Shown one piece after another: positions 43,601-56,563 of a stretch of DNA of 64,000 nucleotides. A program made the translations under genes and the position numbers. The notes beneath the pieces were generated by a model, which worked only from the letters and a program-made list of their open reading frames with translations, was not told the origin of the DNA and did not search any database. Numbering within the stretch: position 1 is the first letter of the stretch; every line of letters begins with the position of its first letter. The stretch is from the NCBI GenBank assembly GCA_000231825.2, contig JH720373.1:234285-298284 (forward strand). The letters are read 5' to 3'. The DNA is from Tetrahymena elliotti 4EA (lineage: Eukaryota > Ciliophora > Oligohymenophorea > Hymenostomatida > Tetrahymenidae).

Positions 43601-45130
43601 CTTTTCTTTGATATCATTTTTGGTTGAAACTTTAGATTAAACTTAATCCATTCCTTTCTTTTTCTTTAAGTTTTCTTCTTCTACTTTAAGATTATCAAGC
43701 AATTTTTACCTAGCTTTCTCTTACTATTGAGCTCTGTCTTCCTTTTCAGTATTCTAATAATCTTTTCTTCTGACATCTACCCAATTTGATTCTTCATTTT
43801 CATATTATAGATTCTATTTAGTTTTTTTCTATTACATCTTATCTACAGCTTCTCTTACATAAAGCAAATCTTCTTTTTCCTATAACTCTTTCTGCTTAAT
43901 TTCATGATTTTTAAGTATTTAGTTAACCTTATCAATTTAATTATCCAATTAACTCTTTCTTTTTTCTTTTTATTCCCTTAGTATTTATTATTTACGTTAC
44001 TTTTCCTTGAGTTACTTAATTTCTTCACTTTCCTCTTCTTCTTCGTTATCTCTTTATGCTAGAGCTTAATCACCTTTTTCTTTTTCAGTTTCACCAAAAA
44101 TATCTTCATCTAATTCATCTTTAGGCTTTCTCTCTACAGGTTTATTATCTTATTTTTTATTTTCAGCCTTCTTTTATTCTTCATTTTTATCTTTCATAAA
44201 GTTATTAACTTTTAAAGCCTTTGATTATATATTTGGTAGTTTAGGTTTTTTATCCAATTTTTTTTCACTCTCTTCATTTTCTATTTTTTTCTTTTACAAA
44301 TCTAATTAATGTTAAGTTAGTTTAGTTTGACTTGGAGTTGCAGATACCTTTTTACTATTATCAACTTATTCTTTTTTAATTGGTTAAGGAGTTTTAGATT
44401 CTTTAACTATTGCTTTATTTTAGTTATTTTAATCTGCTCCATTCAGAGAAGGTAGTTATTTTTTGTTATCTTTATTTATTGCATTTTATGAAACTTATTT
44501 AGCAGATTAAGGTCTTGGTGGAACTGCTTTTTGAATTGGTTTAGATGAAGGTGCGGCTGAAGAAGGTACAGCAGCATTACTTTATCTTTTTGAATTATCT
44601 TTAAATTATACAGAAGGAGCTTTAATTTAAGATGGAATTTTTTAATTTGAACCAGGCTTTTATGAACTTTCTTATTTTGATTACTTCAAAGTATAAAATT
44701 TATTATCTTCATCATCAGCTTTTAAGCTTGCTAGTGATTACTTAGAGCGAATACTAAAAGAATCTGATTACAATTCGAATTTCTCTTCATAATTTTCTTC
44801 AGCTTCCTATTTGCTGACTCCCTTTTTTGGTTGTTCATCATCGCTGCCAAAATCATTTTCATAATCTTCCTCTTTTTTAATAGTTTTCTCTTTTTTCTTC
44901 TCTTCCTTTTATTATTCCTTTAACTGTTTCTATTATCTTGCTTATTTTAAATCTTCTTAATATCTTTTTTCAGCTTCATCAGGATTCATTTCATTATTTT
45001 TAAGCGCTTCAAGCTTTCTTTTCAAAGCTTTAACACTGGCATCGCTTTCATCAGATTTTGAGCTTTTTTTATCATCATCTTCATCACTATCCTCATAATA
45101 CTTATCTAAGCTTTCTTCTATGTCGGCCAT
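40690..45130 (-). CDS. Coiled-coil protein with EF-hand pair, IQ motifs and B-box-like zinc finger
   Basis: Exons 45130-43473, 43383-42923, 42864-42767, 42707-42641, 42591-42470 and 42408-40690 give 1,374 codons plus TGA. Order of parts: an acidic start (MADIEESLDKYYEDSDEDDD); a long Lys/Glu coiled coil to about residue 700; an EF-hand pair near 745-800 with loops DVNKDGILTIEE and DSNKDGVINEFE; a second coiled coil; IQ-like motifs in ILLQKIYRGWKSR (about 1015) and AVITIQRNIRRFL (about 1190); and a Cys/His module near 1215-1255 (CRIC, CRNCEQCIFCKSC, then spaced His) resembling a B-box zinc finger. Calcium binding, calmodulin binding and zinc binding are inferred from these residues. The layout suggests a cytoskeletal, centriolar or axonemal scaffold. 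I do not know a named family with this exact combination. Confidence 0.88.
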
Positions 45131-45612
45131 ATTATATTAATGTTTTTTGATAAAAAATAATGTACAAAAATTGATAATAAATTAAATCTTTTTATAATAA
45201 AGAAAGATAAAGTTAACCATAAAAATTAAAACTACCAAAAAACTAAAAAAGTAAGTGCAAAATTTTTAAATTTAAAAATTTTCTAAAATAAAATATTTAA
45301 CTCAAAAAACATTTATTGAGGAGAACAATTAGATTAATTAGATATAGAAAAATATAAGCTCAGAATTCATTATTAAAAATTGCTAAATTTAATAATAATT
45401 ATAAGAAGTAGTTGTTATATTTTAAATTTATTAATATTTATGTATGTGATAATTAATACTTACTTCATTATTTATATTTAATTTTTTTTTAAATTAATTT
45501 TTGGTTATTTATTTTAAAACTCATTTTTTTGTTTCATTTTAAAAGATATTAAAAAAATCTGAAGAATATCAAAAATTTAAATTAAAGAGAGAGAGTTATT
45601 ATCAAATATAGT
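45131..45612. other. Divergent promoter region
   Basis: 482 bp between the start of the EF-hand/IQ gene (-) and the MORN gene (+). Entirely AT-rich, no coding frame. A GAGAGAGAG tract sits about 20 bp upstream of the MORN gene ATG. Confidence 0.45.
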
Positions 45613-47440
45613 ATGTTTTTTGAATCAGTTTAAGAGCAATTGCTCGAGAGAGAAATGATGAAAATCATCAGACAGTTCTAAGATAGTTCTGAAATTAACA
45701 AAACCTAAGTAGTAAAAAATGACAAAGATTGTCTTTACATAAATTTGCAATTTTATTCACTTCAATCATTTTTAATAATTATAGCAAAAAGTTTAAAATG
45801 GCGATAAGGATAAAGAAATAAATATTAATTCTTAGATCAAAGTAAATCAATAAAATTCAACAAGATAATTTGAATAAGAATAATTAATTAAAAAGGAAGT
45901 AGAAAAAGTAAATAAAGGAGTTGGAGATGAAGAAATAGATTGGGAATAAAACTATTTAGATTTGATGATGGAATGTGGCTATCAATTACCTGATGATGAG
46001 ATAGATAATGAAAATGAAAAGAAAAATAATATGATGATTTAAAAAAATGATGAATGCCATAACAAAGATTTTGTTTAATATAAATTACAGCCTCTAAATA
46101 ATGAAAGCGATGACTAAGAAGAAGATGAAGAAGTTTAAAAATCTAAATAATTAATGAATGATCTTCATAATGAAGAGGAATAAATTATGACTCTTGAGTA
46201 ACAAAAGGAATATTTTAAATTATTGAGAAGCAAATATTTGAATGTTAAGTAGGTTGATGATAAAAAGGAATAAGAAAAATCAGTTGATACAACTGCCTAT
46301 ACAACTAATGAATCTGAATCCAATTAAACAAGCTAAACCATAGCAAATAGTTAAAAAGAAAATTCCTCTGAAAAAGTAAATTAACTTGATAAATAATAGA
46401 AAGAATCTAAGGGAGGCTAAAAGCAAAATGAAGAAGTAACCAAATAAAGTGAAAATCAAGAAACCCAACAAGATAAACCAAGAAGTTTACTGCCAGATGA
46501 TCACGTTCCTTTAACAAGAGAAATGTATGAGGAACAAAAAAAGCAACAAAAAGCTTTAAAGAAAGCAATAAAAAATGCAAAAGATTTAGGTATAGTTTAC
46601 AATGGAGTTATTAATTTTGAAAATTTTGATGATGAGACAAGTAGTGAAGAAGGAGAAGATTAAAATAAAAATAATGAATAAGAGCAAGAGGAGCAATAAG
46701 ATGATAATAATGTCATAGAAGAATAAGATGAAGATGAATTTGATGTATATAATTTTTTAATTTTTGTTTACTTTAAATAGATTATTATTCATCCGTTCTT
46801 TCATAATTATCAACTAGGAAAACAATGATTAAACAACTTAAGATGAATAAGTTCATGTCTTAACTGAGATAAAAAGGGAATATATTTAGACAAACAAATG
46901 GAATTGTAAGGAATACAAAATATTTTATTCTAATGAAGATATATATGAGGGAGAAATTGATGATAAAACTTCTCTCAAAGACGGTTGGGGAGTTTATCTC
47001 TATGCTAATGGTGAAAAATATGAAGGCTTCTTTTAAGATGATATTATTCACGGATATGGAAGATATTAGTAAGTTTTATCGTAAATTTAAGTTTTCTTAA
47101 TTTTTTAATTTACATTACAGGTTTTTGGGAGGACATAAATATGAAGGAGATTGGAGTTAGGGTATGAAGCATGGTGTTGGAATTCTAGATTTTGCTTCAG
47201 GTGATAAATATATAGGATTCTTTGAACGTGACAATTTCCATGGATAAGGTATGAAAACATTTTATCAAAAAATTAATTTAAATAAAATCTTAAAAAAAAG
47301 GTGAATACTTTTACAAGAATGGAGATAAATTTGAAGGTACTTTTGTAAATGGTAAAAAGAATGGTACTGGTAAATTTTTAGGAGCTAATGGAAGAAAAAT
47401 TATTGGAGAGTGGATTGAAGATTAACTCTAACATTTTTGA
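45613..47440 (+). CDS. Acidic protein with C-terminal MORN repeats
   Basis: Exons 45613-45708, 45785-46744, 46818-47068, 47121-47248 and 47301-47440 give 524 codons plus TGA. The first 350 residues are very acidic and Q-rich, with coiled-coil potential and runs of Asp/Glu. The last 150 residues are MORN repeats: YEGEIDD, GWGVYLYANGEKYEGFF, GYGRY, HKYEGDWSQGMKHGVGILDF, GDKYIGFF, GDKFEGTFVNGKKNGTGKF and IIGEW. Two introns fall inside the repeats. MORN proteins of this type are common in ciliary radial spokes, basal bodies and membrane-cortex junctions. The exact partner is not predictable. Divergent from the EF-hand/IQ scaffold gene, so the two may share control elements. Confidence 0.92.
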
Positions 47441-48265
47441 GCAGTTTTATTTTAAATTAATAATAAAATCAAATAAACTTTGTCAGCAGACATAAATTAA
47501 TTTAACTTTTAATTATATTTATTATTTGTATATCATCGATTTCTATATTTTGCTTGCTTTATCACTAAAATAGATTTTTGCTGATATACCAAATACATTT
47601 TTCAAAATTTTAAATTATTTTTTTTAGTTTAGTATTTTCAAAGTAACTTTTTTTGTTCAGGTAGTTATTAATAAATTAATAATTATTGTCTTTTATATTC
47701 TTAACAAATTAATTTAATATCTACTCAATTATTTTTTTAGTTTATGTTTAAATAAATAATTAACTACACAATTTATTTATGCATTTTTTGAAGAAATATA
47801 ATTTTTATTTTAATTTGAATTATTCTAAATAACTAAATTTGGATTTTTTTTGAGGTTTTCTAAGTTATTAGTTAGCTTAAATAATGATGCCAATAGTATC
47901 ATAATAAATTTATATAATTTAGATTTTTTATATGTCAAAAAAATAGATATAACTTTTTATGATAATTCTTCAAATCTCAAAAATTTTTAAGTATGAAATT
48001 AATCTTATAGATTATTAATTAATTAATTTATTTATTTATTTGCTTTTTGGGTTTAAATTGGTAATATTAAAAAGAAAAAAAGAATTCTTGCTTTAAAAGA
48101 TGAAAATATAGACAAATATTTCAATATGATAGATCTTATTAGTACTATACAGAGCATCGAATATATTTTAATTTTTTTAAAATGTCATTTAGATATTTGT
48201 TTAAGTATATTTTAAAGATTATTTATTATGTTTTGTTAAGATTTCTATGAGGATTTTTAAAGTTT
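47441..48265. other. AT-rich gap between convergent genes
   Basis: 3' flanks of the MORN gene (+) and the SEL1L-like gene (-). No coding frame or notable repeat seen beyond ATTA runs near 48020. Confidence 0.45.
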
Positions 48266-51052
48266 TCACACATTATATGTATTCTTGATCCTTAGTCTCT
48301 TGCCATATATGTGCAAGATCATAATAATAAAAGGTATACAAGAGATCACATAAAATATGGGTTTATAATCAGTGAAAATTTATTATGAAAATACAGATAA
48401 TGAAGTTAAAATCTTCTTTTAGGTTTCAGTTTCATGTATTTTTAGTAGATCTTCCAAGAAATTAATTCTAAGCAGAATATTAGCTAAGAAATTTTCATTT
48501 GTTAACGATAAGCTTTAATTTAGATGCTAATAAGCAAGTTAATAATTTTATGGGACTCCTTAACCTAGCTATTCCATATATGCTAAATTGAAATAGCCTT
48601 GTGCTTATATGTAAGTTAATTAATCATTAGCATAAGAATCTTTTTTTTCAGCTGCTAATTTATAGTATTAGTAAGCCTTTTAATAATTTTGTTTGACATT
48701 AATTCCATAATAAAAATAATCCCCTAATCTTATACTACTATAGCCACTTTAAGATATTGAAGTCTTAAATAATATGTAAGAGACATATCCACTAACAGAA
48801 TTCTTTGATTAATTCTCTCCTCTTTTTAGCAAATTAATCAAAGCAGTTTTATTTTTCACCATTTATAAAATATCTTCAAATAGTAGTTCATGTAAATCTA
48901 TTTATATCAAACTCTTTTCCTTTAATATTTTATAAATTGAATCCTATTCCAGCTCGTTTTCTAACTCCAAATAATCTATATCATTCTCATCATAAATCCC
49001 CTAATATTTATCTGCTAAAATAGCTGCATTCTGCAATGATACCTAGTTCAATAAAAATTAAAAACTTGTTGTTCATCGATTGGAGATAAATAAAAATACT
49101 TACATCTTCTCCTAAATAACCAGAAATCAAATAATTTAAATGAGATTATCTGTAGTTACCCTAAGTATATAAGTAATTAGCCTAATTTTAAAACTAGGTA
49201 GAAGTAGATCTAGACATACCTCTGCTCATTAGAAGTGTAGAAAGCTCACATGACTAATAAAAATCAACGCCATCTAAATAAAGTAATCCTATTTACATTA
49301 TACTTTAATTACGGTGCAAAAAATAAATTTGTTCAATACCTAAAGCATATTATGCTAGAGGATGCCCTTTTTCTGAAGCTAGATTTAAGTATTGATGAGC
49401 TATTTGCTTATCTCTAAGATGGAGATCTGTAGAGGGTAACATATGAATAATACCATAATTGTACATTGCATTAATATCTTTTAAGCCTGCTGATTCTTAT
49501 TTTTAAGTTATAATAAATATATTTTTTATCTAAAAAACTGAAATAAACAAAAATTTACTTTTAAAAAAAGAAATAGCTTTTCTTTGATCTTACTAAACAC
49601 CTAATCCTTTGTAGTATAAATAACCTATTATTTCCAAGTGGAAATTTAATAAACTTATCTGATATTATATGAAAATCTACCTAATCCATTTATAGATAGA
49701 GGATCTCCTAAGTTAGCTAATTTCTCAAAAATATTATGTGCCTCCTCATAATTCTTTTTAAAATTAGCTTTGTTTATAATTTGAAAAAATATATTTTTAA
49801 TTACTTTCTCTACTCCATAACCTTCTAAGTAGTGATATGCCAGCATATTTCCAGCTCTCAAAGTGCTAAGACTCTTTGTGTAGAAAGAAAGATATTTTTA
49901 TTTTAAAAATAATTATAAAATATAATGAATGAATGAATTACTTAGGTTATATTTTTTTTGTTGTATATAGAATGATATATCTCAAATGATTTATTAAAAT
50001 TTCTTCTTAATCCATTTATACCATAGAAATAAGACTCAGCAAGGTTGAGTAAATCCTTTAAATTATTGCTCTAGTAATTTAAACTAATCTACTTAAACGT
50101 TTCAAGTATTTTTATTTTATCTGAGTTGAGACTAAACCTAAATAAATTTGATCCCATACTATAAATCTAAAGATCCAATCTCACTATATTATTAATATTA
50201 GGTAGAATCTCTGAATTTAAGTATTATTCAACCCCTAGATCTTTAAAATAAAGAGAGGCAGTTCTACAATCTATATTTACTCCTCTTCCCTTGATAATAA
50301 AAATAGTTAAATTCATTTGATTGGTTTTTTGATTGAACTAAAAGAAGAAAGATAGGTAAGTGTAGTAAGTATTAGTGTAAAATATCCTACTAATACTTTT
50401 GTAATTCAGTAGATTATGAATTAAACAAATTAGATTAAAAACGCTTAAATAATGAGTTTATTTATTAACTAATTACATGCATATATTTGTGAGCAAGAGC
50501 GAGTTTCGAAAAGAAATTCTTCTATTATGAAGATAAATATAAATCAAGAACTGATGAGGAATTTCTTTTTTCAGAAACATATTAATATATTGATAATAAT
50601 TCTATTTAAGATAAGTTTTCGAGACTATCACTCTTTGTTTGGTTCAGGTTATCAATCATTTAATTTTTAGAATTATCAAGCATTCTATCTAAATTTTAAA
50701 GGATATTGTAGCTTCCATCCAATCTGAAATTGCTGAATAAACTTGTCATAAACAAAGAATCTTATGAGCCATAAAATGCAGCTAATTTGTAAAAATAATA
50801 TGACAATTTTAAAGAGTTGCTTTCATCGTTTTATCCAAAATAAATCAAATTAGCATATTAATATAGTAAGTCTCCTAAATCATTTTAATTGAAGTTATTT
50901 TTGAACAATTCTAAAAGCTTTTATTTAGCTTCAGTAGATTCATAATATTTAATATGTTCATTTATTTCCTTAATGACTTGTATGCATTTTATCAGTTAAA
51001 TCTAGATAATAAAAATAAATATTGCTACTCTCCCTAAAATATTTCTTATCAT
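48266..51052 (-). CDS. SEL1L: SEL1L/HRD3-like ERAD adaptor with SEL1 repeats
   Basis: Exons 51052-50477, 50289-49942, 49873-49805, 49753-49681, 49624-49559, 49495-49340, 49288-49104 and 49042-48266 give 749 codons plus TGA, close to animal SEL1L length. A signal peptide (ILGRVAIFIFIIQ) starts the protein. SEL1 repeats are unmistakable: ALAHKYMH joined to GRGVNIDCRTASLYF, LAYHYLEGYGVEKNYEEA, GLGYLYYKGLGVQQDQRKA, LGDYFYYGINVKQNYQKAYQYY and FNLAYMEQLGQGVPQNYQLA. The C-terminus has one membrane span (FYVISCIPFIIMILHIYG) and a short basic tail, as in SEL1L and Hrd3. In other eukaryotes this protein holds the HRD1 ubiquitin ligase and recruits misfolded glycoproteins in the ER. Several introns split single repeats. 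It is divergent from a CHID1-like secretory gene. Confidence 0.9.
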
Positions 51053-51969
51053 TTTTTCTTCTCAATTCTTTTTTGATCAAACAAAAGAAAAATCTCTAAA
51101 ATCTATCTATCTATCTATTTATTAATTAATTTCACTAATAATATTTAATGTATTTATTAAACTGATTGATGCATCTAAATTTCTTCAACGAGTGATAAAT
51201 AAATAATATACAAACATATTAAATATCCAATCTCTCTCTTGCCTCATAAATCAAACATTTGTCGATCTGATATATTCATGTACTCTTGCACCTCAGTATT
51301 TCTTAGAATTTTAGATTTTATTGATTTTAAATTGAAAATTTATTCTCTTCAAAAAATAAAAATTTGCTAAAATATTTTTAAAATTACATTCATTTTTATT
51401 GTAATTCTTTGCTTTATTTTATTGAAGTAGATATTTATACTCAAATTTATTAATAGAGCAGATAATTATTTGTAATCAAAATACTTGGTTTACATTGTAT
51501 TTGAAAAATTATTTTTTTTTATTAGGAGAAGACAAAAATTTGTTTTAGTTTTTTTAAAAAAATTTACTGAAATTACTTTATATTAATTTAAAATCCATTT
51601 TTTATTATTTTATTGATAATTATATTAACATTATTAAAAATATATAATAACTCAATGTCATATTGTATTTAATAAGTGAATTAAAATTGGATTAATCTTA
51701 ATATGAAAATATTTTCATGAATTATAATAAAATATAAATATTTTGATTGCAAATAATTATTTTTTATTGTTTAAATAACCTTTTAAAAAAGAGATAATAG
51801 ATTCTAAAATCTAGAAAGATATGGTTAATAATTAGTAATTATTAAAAGCCTGAAATTTAATCAAAATTTGAAATATATCAGAAAAATAATCTTATTTTTT
51901 TTATTAATTTGTAACAATTAAAAATACATAATTTATTTAAATTTTAACAGAAGGATTTTAAAATCCCAT
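51053..51969. other. Divergent promoter region between two secretory-pathway genes
   Basis: 917 bp separating the starts of the SEL1L-like (-) and CHID1-like (+) genes. It has a CTAT run near 51095-51118 and is otherwise AT-rich without a coding frame. Confidence 0.45.
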
Positions 51970-53460
51970 ATGAGTAAACTAAGGTTAACATTAAGTATAA
52001 TCACATTGCTTATTTTAGTTTAAGAAATAAGTGCTTCTCTGATTTAAAGTAAATAGCAATAGATAATATGCTTAAATGGTTTGAAAAAATTAATATATTT
52101 ATACTAAAATAATAGTAAATAAAGAGAAAGAAAATATTGAAAATGCACTTGAATCATTTAAAAAAACAAAAAATATTTACAAATAAAAATAATATCAAGG
52201 AGAAACCTTTGCGTTCTTAACACCATGGTACATTTAAGCATATTAAATGTTTAAAATAACAACTTTTTTAAGGAATAAGTAAGGTTTCGAAAGAGCTTTG
52301 AAATTCAAAGACAAGTTTACATATCTAAGCCCAGTTTGGTTTGAGATAAAAGACATGGGAAGCTATCAAAAGGTATTTAATAGATAAATTATGAATGAAA
52401 GAATTAATTTTAACAATTTTTGTTATCATAAATAATAAGTTAGATGGAGAGCATAATATTGATGAGAATTTTTTAAATTAGATAAAAGAACTTAAGGAAC
52501 AAAACTCTACAAATATTAAGATTCTCCCTAGAATATATTTATCAGATGAATAAACCCTTATCAGTTTTAAAGATATGTGGGCAAGATAGAAAGTTCTTGA
52601 CCAAATTGCTAAGTATATTGATAAATTTGATGGTTTCGTCTTTGACTCTGTCTTTCTTTCATACTTTTAAGCATCTAGGCAGTATGATTAAATTGCTTTT
52701 GTTAGAGAATTGAGTTAACTTGTCAGAGATAAACATAATAAGTTATTCTTTGCATGTCTCTTAGTAAGCTAAATCTAATAGTAATTATAATATTATATTT
52801 AAAATAAAACAATAAAAAATTAGGGAAAGTAAGATAGATTTAAATGGAAACGATCTCATATGATAGTTTTACTTGATTTGGTTGATAGATTACTTGTAAG
52901 TGCATATGACTATCATCAAATTATTGATGGATATTACCCAATAAATCCAATTAGCTGGATTTAAGATAACATTGATTTCTTTGAATAAAAGCATCGTCCT
53001 AAAATTTTAATTGTAAATTTCAAATCAAAACTAAAATAAATTCATCTTTATATTCTTAGGGAATTCCATTTTATGGATTTAAAATCTCAAACAGAGTTGA
53101 TTATATTATGGGAGATGAGTAATTAAAATTTTATTTTTCAAAATATTCCATATTACTTACTACATTTATTTAAATTTAAATATGATATTTTTTTACATTT
53201 CTAATTAATTATTAAATAAAAAAAATATTTTTAAAAGATTCAAAAAGCTAATTGAAGAAAATGAAGTTGATTCTGTAAAATGGGTGGACACATTTAAAGA
53301 ATGTGTATTTAGATCCTCTGATGAAGAAACGACAAGATATTATTATCCATGCTTAAAATTCATCGATGAAAGGCTGAAACTTTTTGATCAAGAAAAAATA
53401 GGAGGAGTATATATTTGGGAGTTAGGACAAGGATAAGACATATTATTAGAACCTTTTTGA
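51970..53460 (+). CDS. CHID1: CHID1-like secreted glycosyl hydrolase 18-fold protein
   Basis: Exons 51970-52048, 52116-52227, 52273-52372, 52440-52763, 52824-53012, 53060-53118 and 53238-53460 give 361 codons plus TGA. A signal peptide (LRLTLSIITLLILVQEISA) leads into the family signatures: FAFLTPWNKQGFERA, KFTYLSPVWFEIK, ILPRIYL, FDGFVFDS, SAYDYH, GIPFYGF and the terminal GGVYIWELGQGQD. These match human chitinase domain-containing protein 1 (SI-CLP) in order and spacing; human CHID1 is about 393 residues. The classical GH18 catalytic DGXDXDXE motif is not present (the strand reads FDGFVFDSVF), so saccharide binding rather than hydrolysis is likely. Location would be the ER, lysosome or outside the cell. 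Confidence 0.92.
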
Positions 53461-54094
53461 TTTCAAAACAAATATTTTATTATTAAATTTATATTAGAAA
53501 TGTAATTTTACAATTTATAATTTATTTCATTAAAAAATACTCCTAAAATTTTTAAGAAAAATTAAAATCTCCAGAGTGAATATACCTAAACCATTTCAAA
53601 TTATTTTAAGTTAGTATAATTTGATTTATTCAGCCATAATTTTCTTCACTAAAAAGTTGAAAATAAAGACCAAAAAAATTATTTTTCTTCATTTTAGTTT
53701 TTTTTTTATTGTAAAATAATTTATTTTAGTAAAATAAAATTAAAAAATATAAGGTAATTAATTAATTTTTAGAATGAATATTTAATATGAAAGGTAATAC
53801 TATATTTCATAGATTATAGATATCATTTTATGAGTAATTCAAGATAGACAATGCTGAATAAATAAATTAATCAATTAAATAATAATTAAATATCTATCTA
53901 TCTATAAAAAGATTGACTTTATTTTACTCAAAATAAAAAAGTTAATTCAAAAAGCAAGAATTATTTTCTTAAGTTACGAGAAAACCATAATTACTAATTA
54001 TTGCATCTTATTTCAAGTTAGATCTGAAAAAGAATAAAATATTTTAAATAGAATCTGATAGAAGTAGTTGAAAAGAACAAATAAAATTATAAAA
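53461..54094. other. AT-rich intergenic DNA
   Basis: Gap between two plus-strand genes, with a CTAT run near 53892-53906. No coding frame seen. Confidence 0.4.
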
Positions 54095-55910
54095 ATGGAC
54101 AATTTGGTTGATAAGAGAGATAGCAATGCAAATGATAAAGATTTGCAAAAGAAGAAGAAGAAAAACAATTTTAACTAAAAGGAAGTATTTAGTGATGGGT
54201 ATGATTCAGAAGGTTATAAAGATGAAGAGGATAGAAAGAAGTTAAATTTAATGAATGAAGTTGATAGAGTTAATGAATTAAATAGAAGATTAGAAGAAAG
54301 ATAAAATAAAAAATTTGATGAGAAAATTGCAGAGAAGGCAGAAAAAGTGAAAACAACTGCAGGAGTTGCTGCAACTTCTAACATTTTTGTTGATCCCACA
54401 AATGGTTTAGATTAATCTAAAAAGAGTCAAGTAGAAAAGGATAAAATGTAGTTGAAAAAAGAGTTAGATTCTAAAAGAGAAAAATTTAAAGACTAAAATA
54501 CTCATTCTAGTAATAATAACAACAATAATGATTACTATTATTCCCAATATGACGACCCTAAGAATCAAACACATGGTTTAGCATAGCATCAAAGAGAAAG
54601 AAATACTTAGAGTGATGAATTTTAAAAATTAGTTAAATTGCTTACCCTCACAAAGGATTATCTTAATAAATTACTTCTCCGTTCATATTTCCACGAATTA
54701 ATTAAAGGAGCCTATGCTAAAGTAAGAATAGGTAAAATTCAATTTATTTACCTTTATAAATATAAAATAATTTTTATTGAGAAAGCAAATCATTTTTAGA
54801 AGTGTGGTTTAAAATAGATAATTATTAAATTTAATATTTTTACAAAAAGAGAATTGTTTTACAAAAAAAAACAAAATGCTTTTTGAATAATTAACATGTT
54901 TCTCAATAAGAACACCAAATATTATTAAAAAAATAAATAAATTTAAAGGAAACTATTTCATAATTTTTTATTTTATATAATGAATGGCTTAAAATAATAA
55001 TTTTTGAATAAACTCAAGGTACCAAGTATGAAATCTATAAAATTGAAGGAGCAATTGTAATTAATTGTTAACAGTACAGATAGATTTGTATTTATTTATT
55101 CTTTTAAATATTAAAAATTAATAGACTGAAGGCAGTTCAACACTTTTTGTTTTAAATAATGGCATTAAGACTAGGAAAATAGATTTACAATTCATTTCAA
55201 ACTAGAGTCCTGATTAAGGTGAGCTTTGTACTTACTACGAATAAAATTTTAGACATGAAAAATTGTAGAGTTTATAAGACAAAAAGAAGTAGTTTGATGA
55301 CTTGATTAATAAAAAGTAAGAAAAGAGTGAGAAACAAAAATATTAGGAAATTGATCATTAATTTACCCATAAATTAGATTAAGGATATTTTGAAAAGCAG
55401 AACAATTTAAATGCTAATGAAGTTTAAACATATATAGATTTCTACAAAGATAGATTATTAGATATTGAATATATTGAGCAATATTAAGCAAGAGAAGATA
55501 AATCCTCTGAATAAGAAAAACTCTTAAAAGACAAGGTAAGGTTTTAAAAAAATGTAGAATTCTTATAAAAGCAATTTAAGCTTGTCAAGCATTAAATAGT
55601 TCCAATCTTTACTAAAAATGTCCTTGAAATGGGTTCTAAGATTAGTGAGTAAGCCTTAAATAAAAAGAATGCAAAAATAAAAGATAAAACTATGATAAGA
55701 AGATAGAAAATTCAAAAATTACAACAACCTTATTTCGCTTTTGAGGAGCAATTTAAATAACTATCATAATACTCTACTTCAATTTTGTTAAAAGAAACTA
55801 TTAAAAATAATCACTTAAACTTATCTCTTTCTTCATAAATATAAAAAGATTTAAGTGCTGTTGATTGTTCTGATTAAGCTATGCAATCTTTGATTTCTAA
55901 TAAAAAATGA
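54095..55910 (+). CDS. RTF1: RTF1-like Plus3-domain transcription elongation factor
   Basis: Exons 54095-54731, 55019-55056 and 55125-55910 give 486 codons plus TGA. The first 175 residues are charged and Lys/Asn-rich, including FSDGYDSEGYKDEEDRKKL, a block of the kind found before the Plus3 domain. The Plus3 domain spans about residues 178-285: LLLRSYFHELIKGAYAKVRIG, then GTKYEIYKIEGAI, then FVLNNGIKTRKIDLQFISNQ, in the order seen in RTF1. The C-terminal 200 residues are a charged helical tail. In other eukaryotes RTF1 is a Paf1-complex subunit that links elongating RNA polymerase II and Spt5 to histone H2B ubiquitylation. The family's histone modification region was not identified. The first intron (287 bp) is long for this window. 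Confidence 0.88.
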
Positions 55911-56563
55911 CCACATATTTTATATCAAACTGAACAAAACAAAATCATTTTGATAATTTAATAAAAAACAAAATATTCATATATTGATTTATAATGTTTA
56001 CTTTTTCAATGTTTAAACTTTAAATTTAATTATCCTTAAATTTACTCATATTTTTTATTAATATTCACATAATATAAAATAATTTAATCTTTGTTGCATT
56101 TGATTAAGCCAATTCAATATTTGATTTGTCTAAATATTAGAAATTAACTATCAATAAGATTTTTTACTATTTTTCTTAAATTAAAAATATTTGATATATT
56201 CAAGCAATTTTATTTTTAAAACTTTTTGAATGTTGATTTGCTTTTTTTAATTAATATCATTAAAATCATTATTTTTAGTGTATTTTTTTGGGCTGATTAT
56301 CTCATTTAATTTAAAATATCTATGTAGTTAGTTAGTTACCTATCTATCCTAAAATAAAACATAAAATCTAATTTAAAAATATAGAAAATTTAACTCCTTT
56401 CTTTCTGATTAAAATATTATAAAAAAATTTAGTTTGAAAGAAATCAGAAAGTCCTATTTTAAATCATAAATTTACTGAAAGATTAAATTAAACTTTTACC
56501 ATTGTTTATTTATGAATTAATTCATATTCAATTTAATTTTTAAGAAAATTAAAAAATAAATTA
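55911..56563. other. AT-rich intergenic DNA
   Basis: No coding frame seen between the RTF1-like gene and the LRR gene, both on the plus strand. Confidence 0.4.

Noticed and set aside
54214..54399. 61-codon ORF, minus strand
   Set aside because: Antisense shadow of the RTF1-like first exon.
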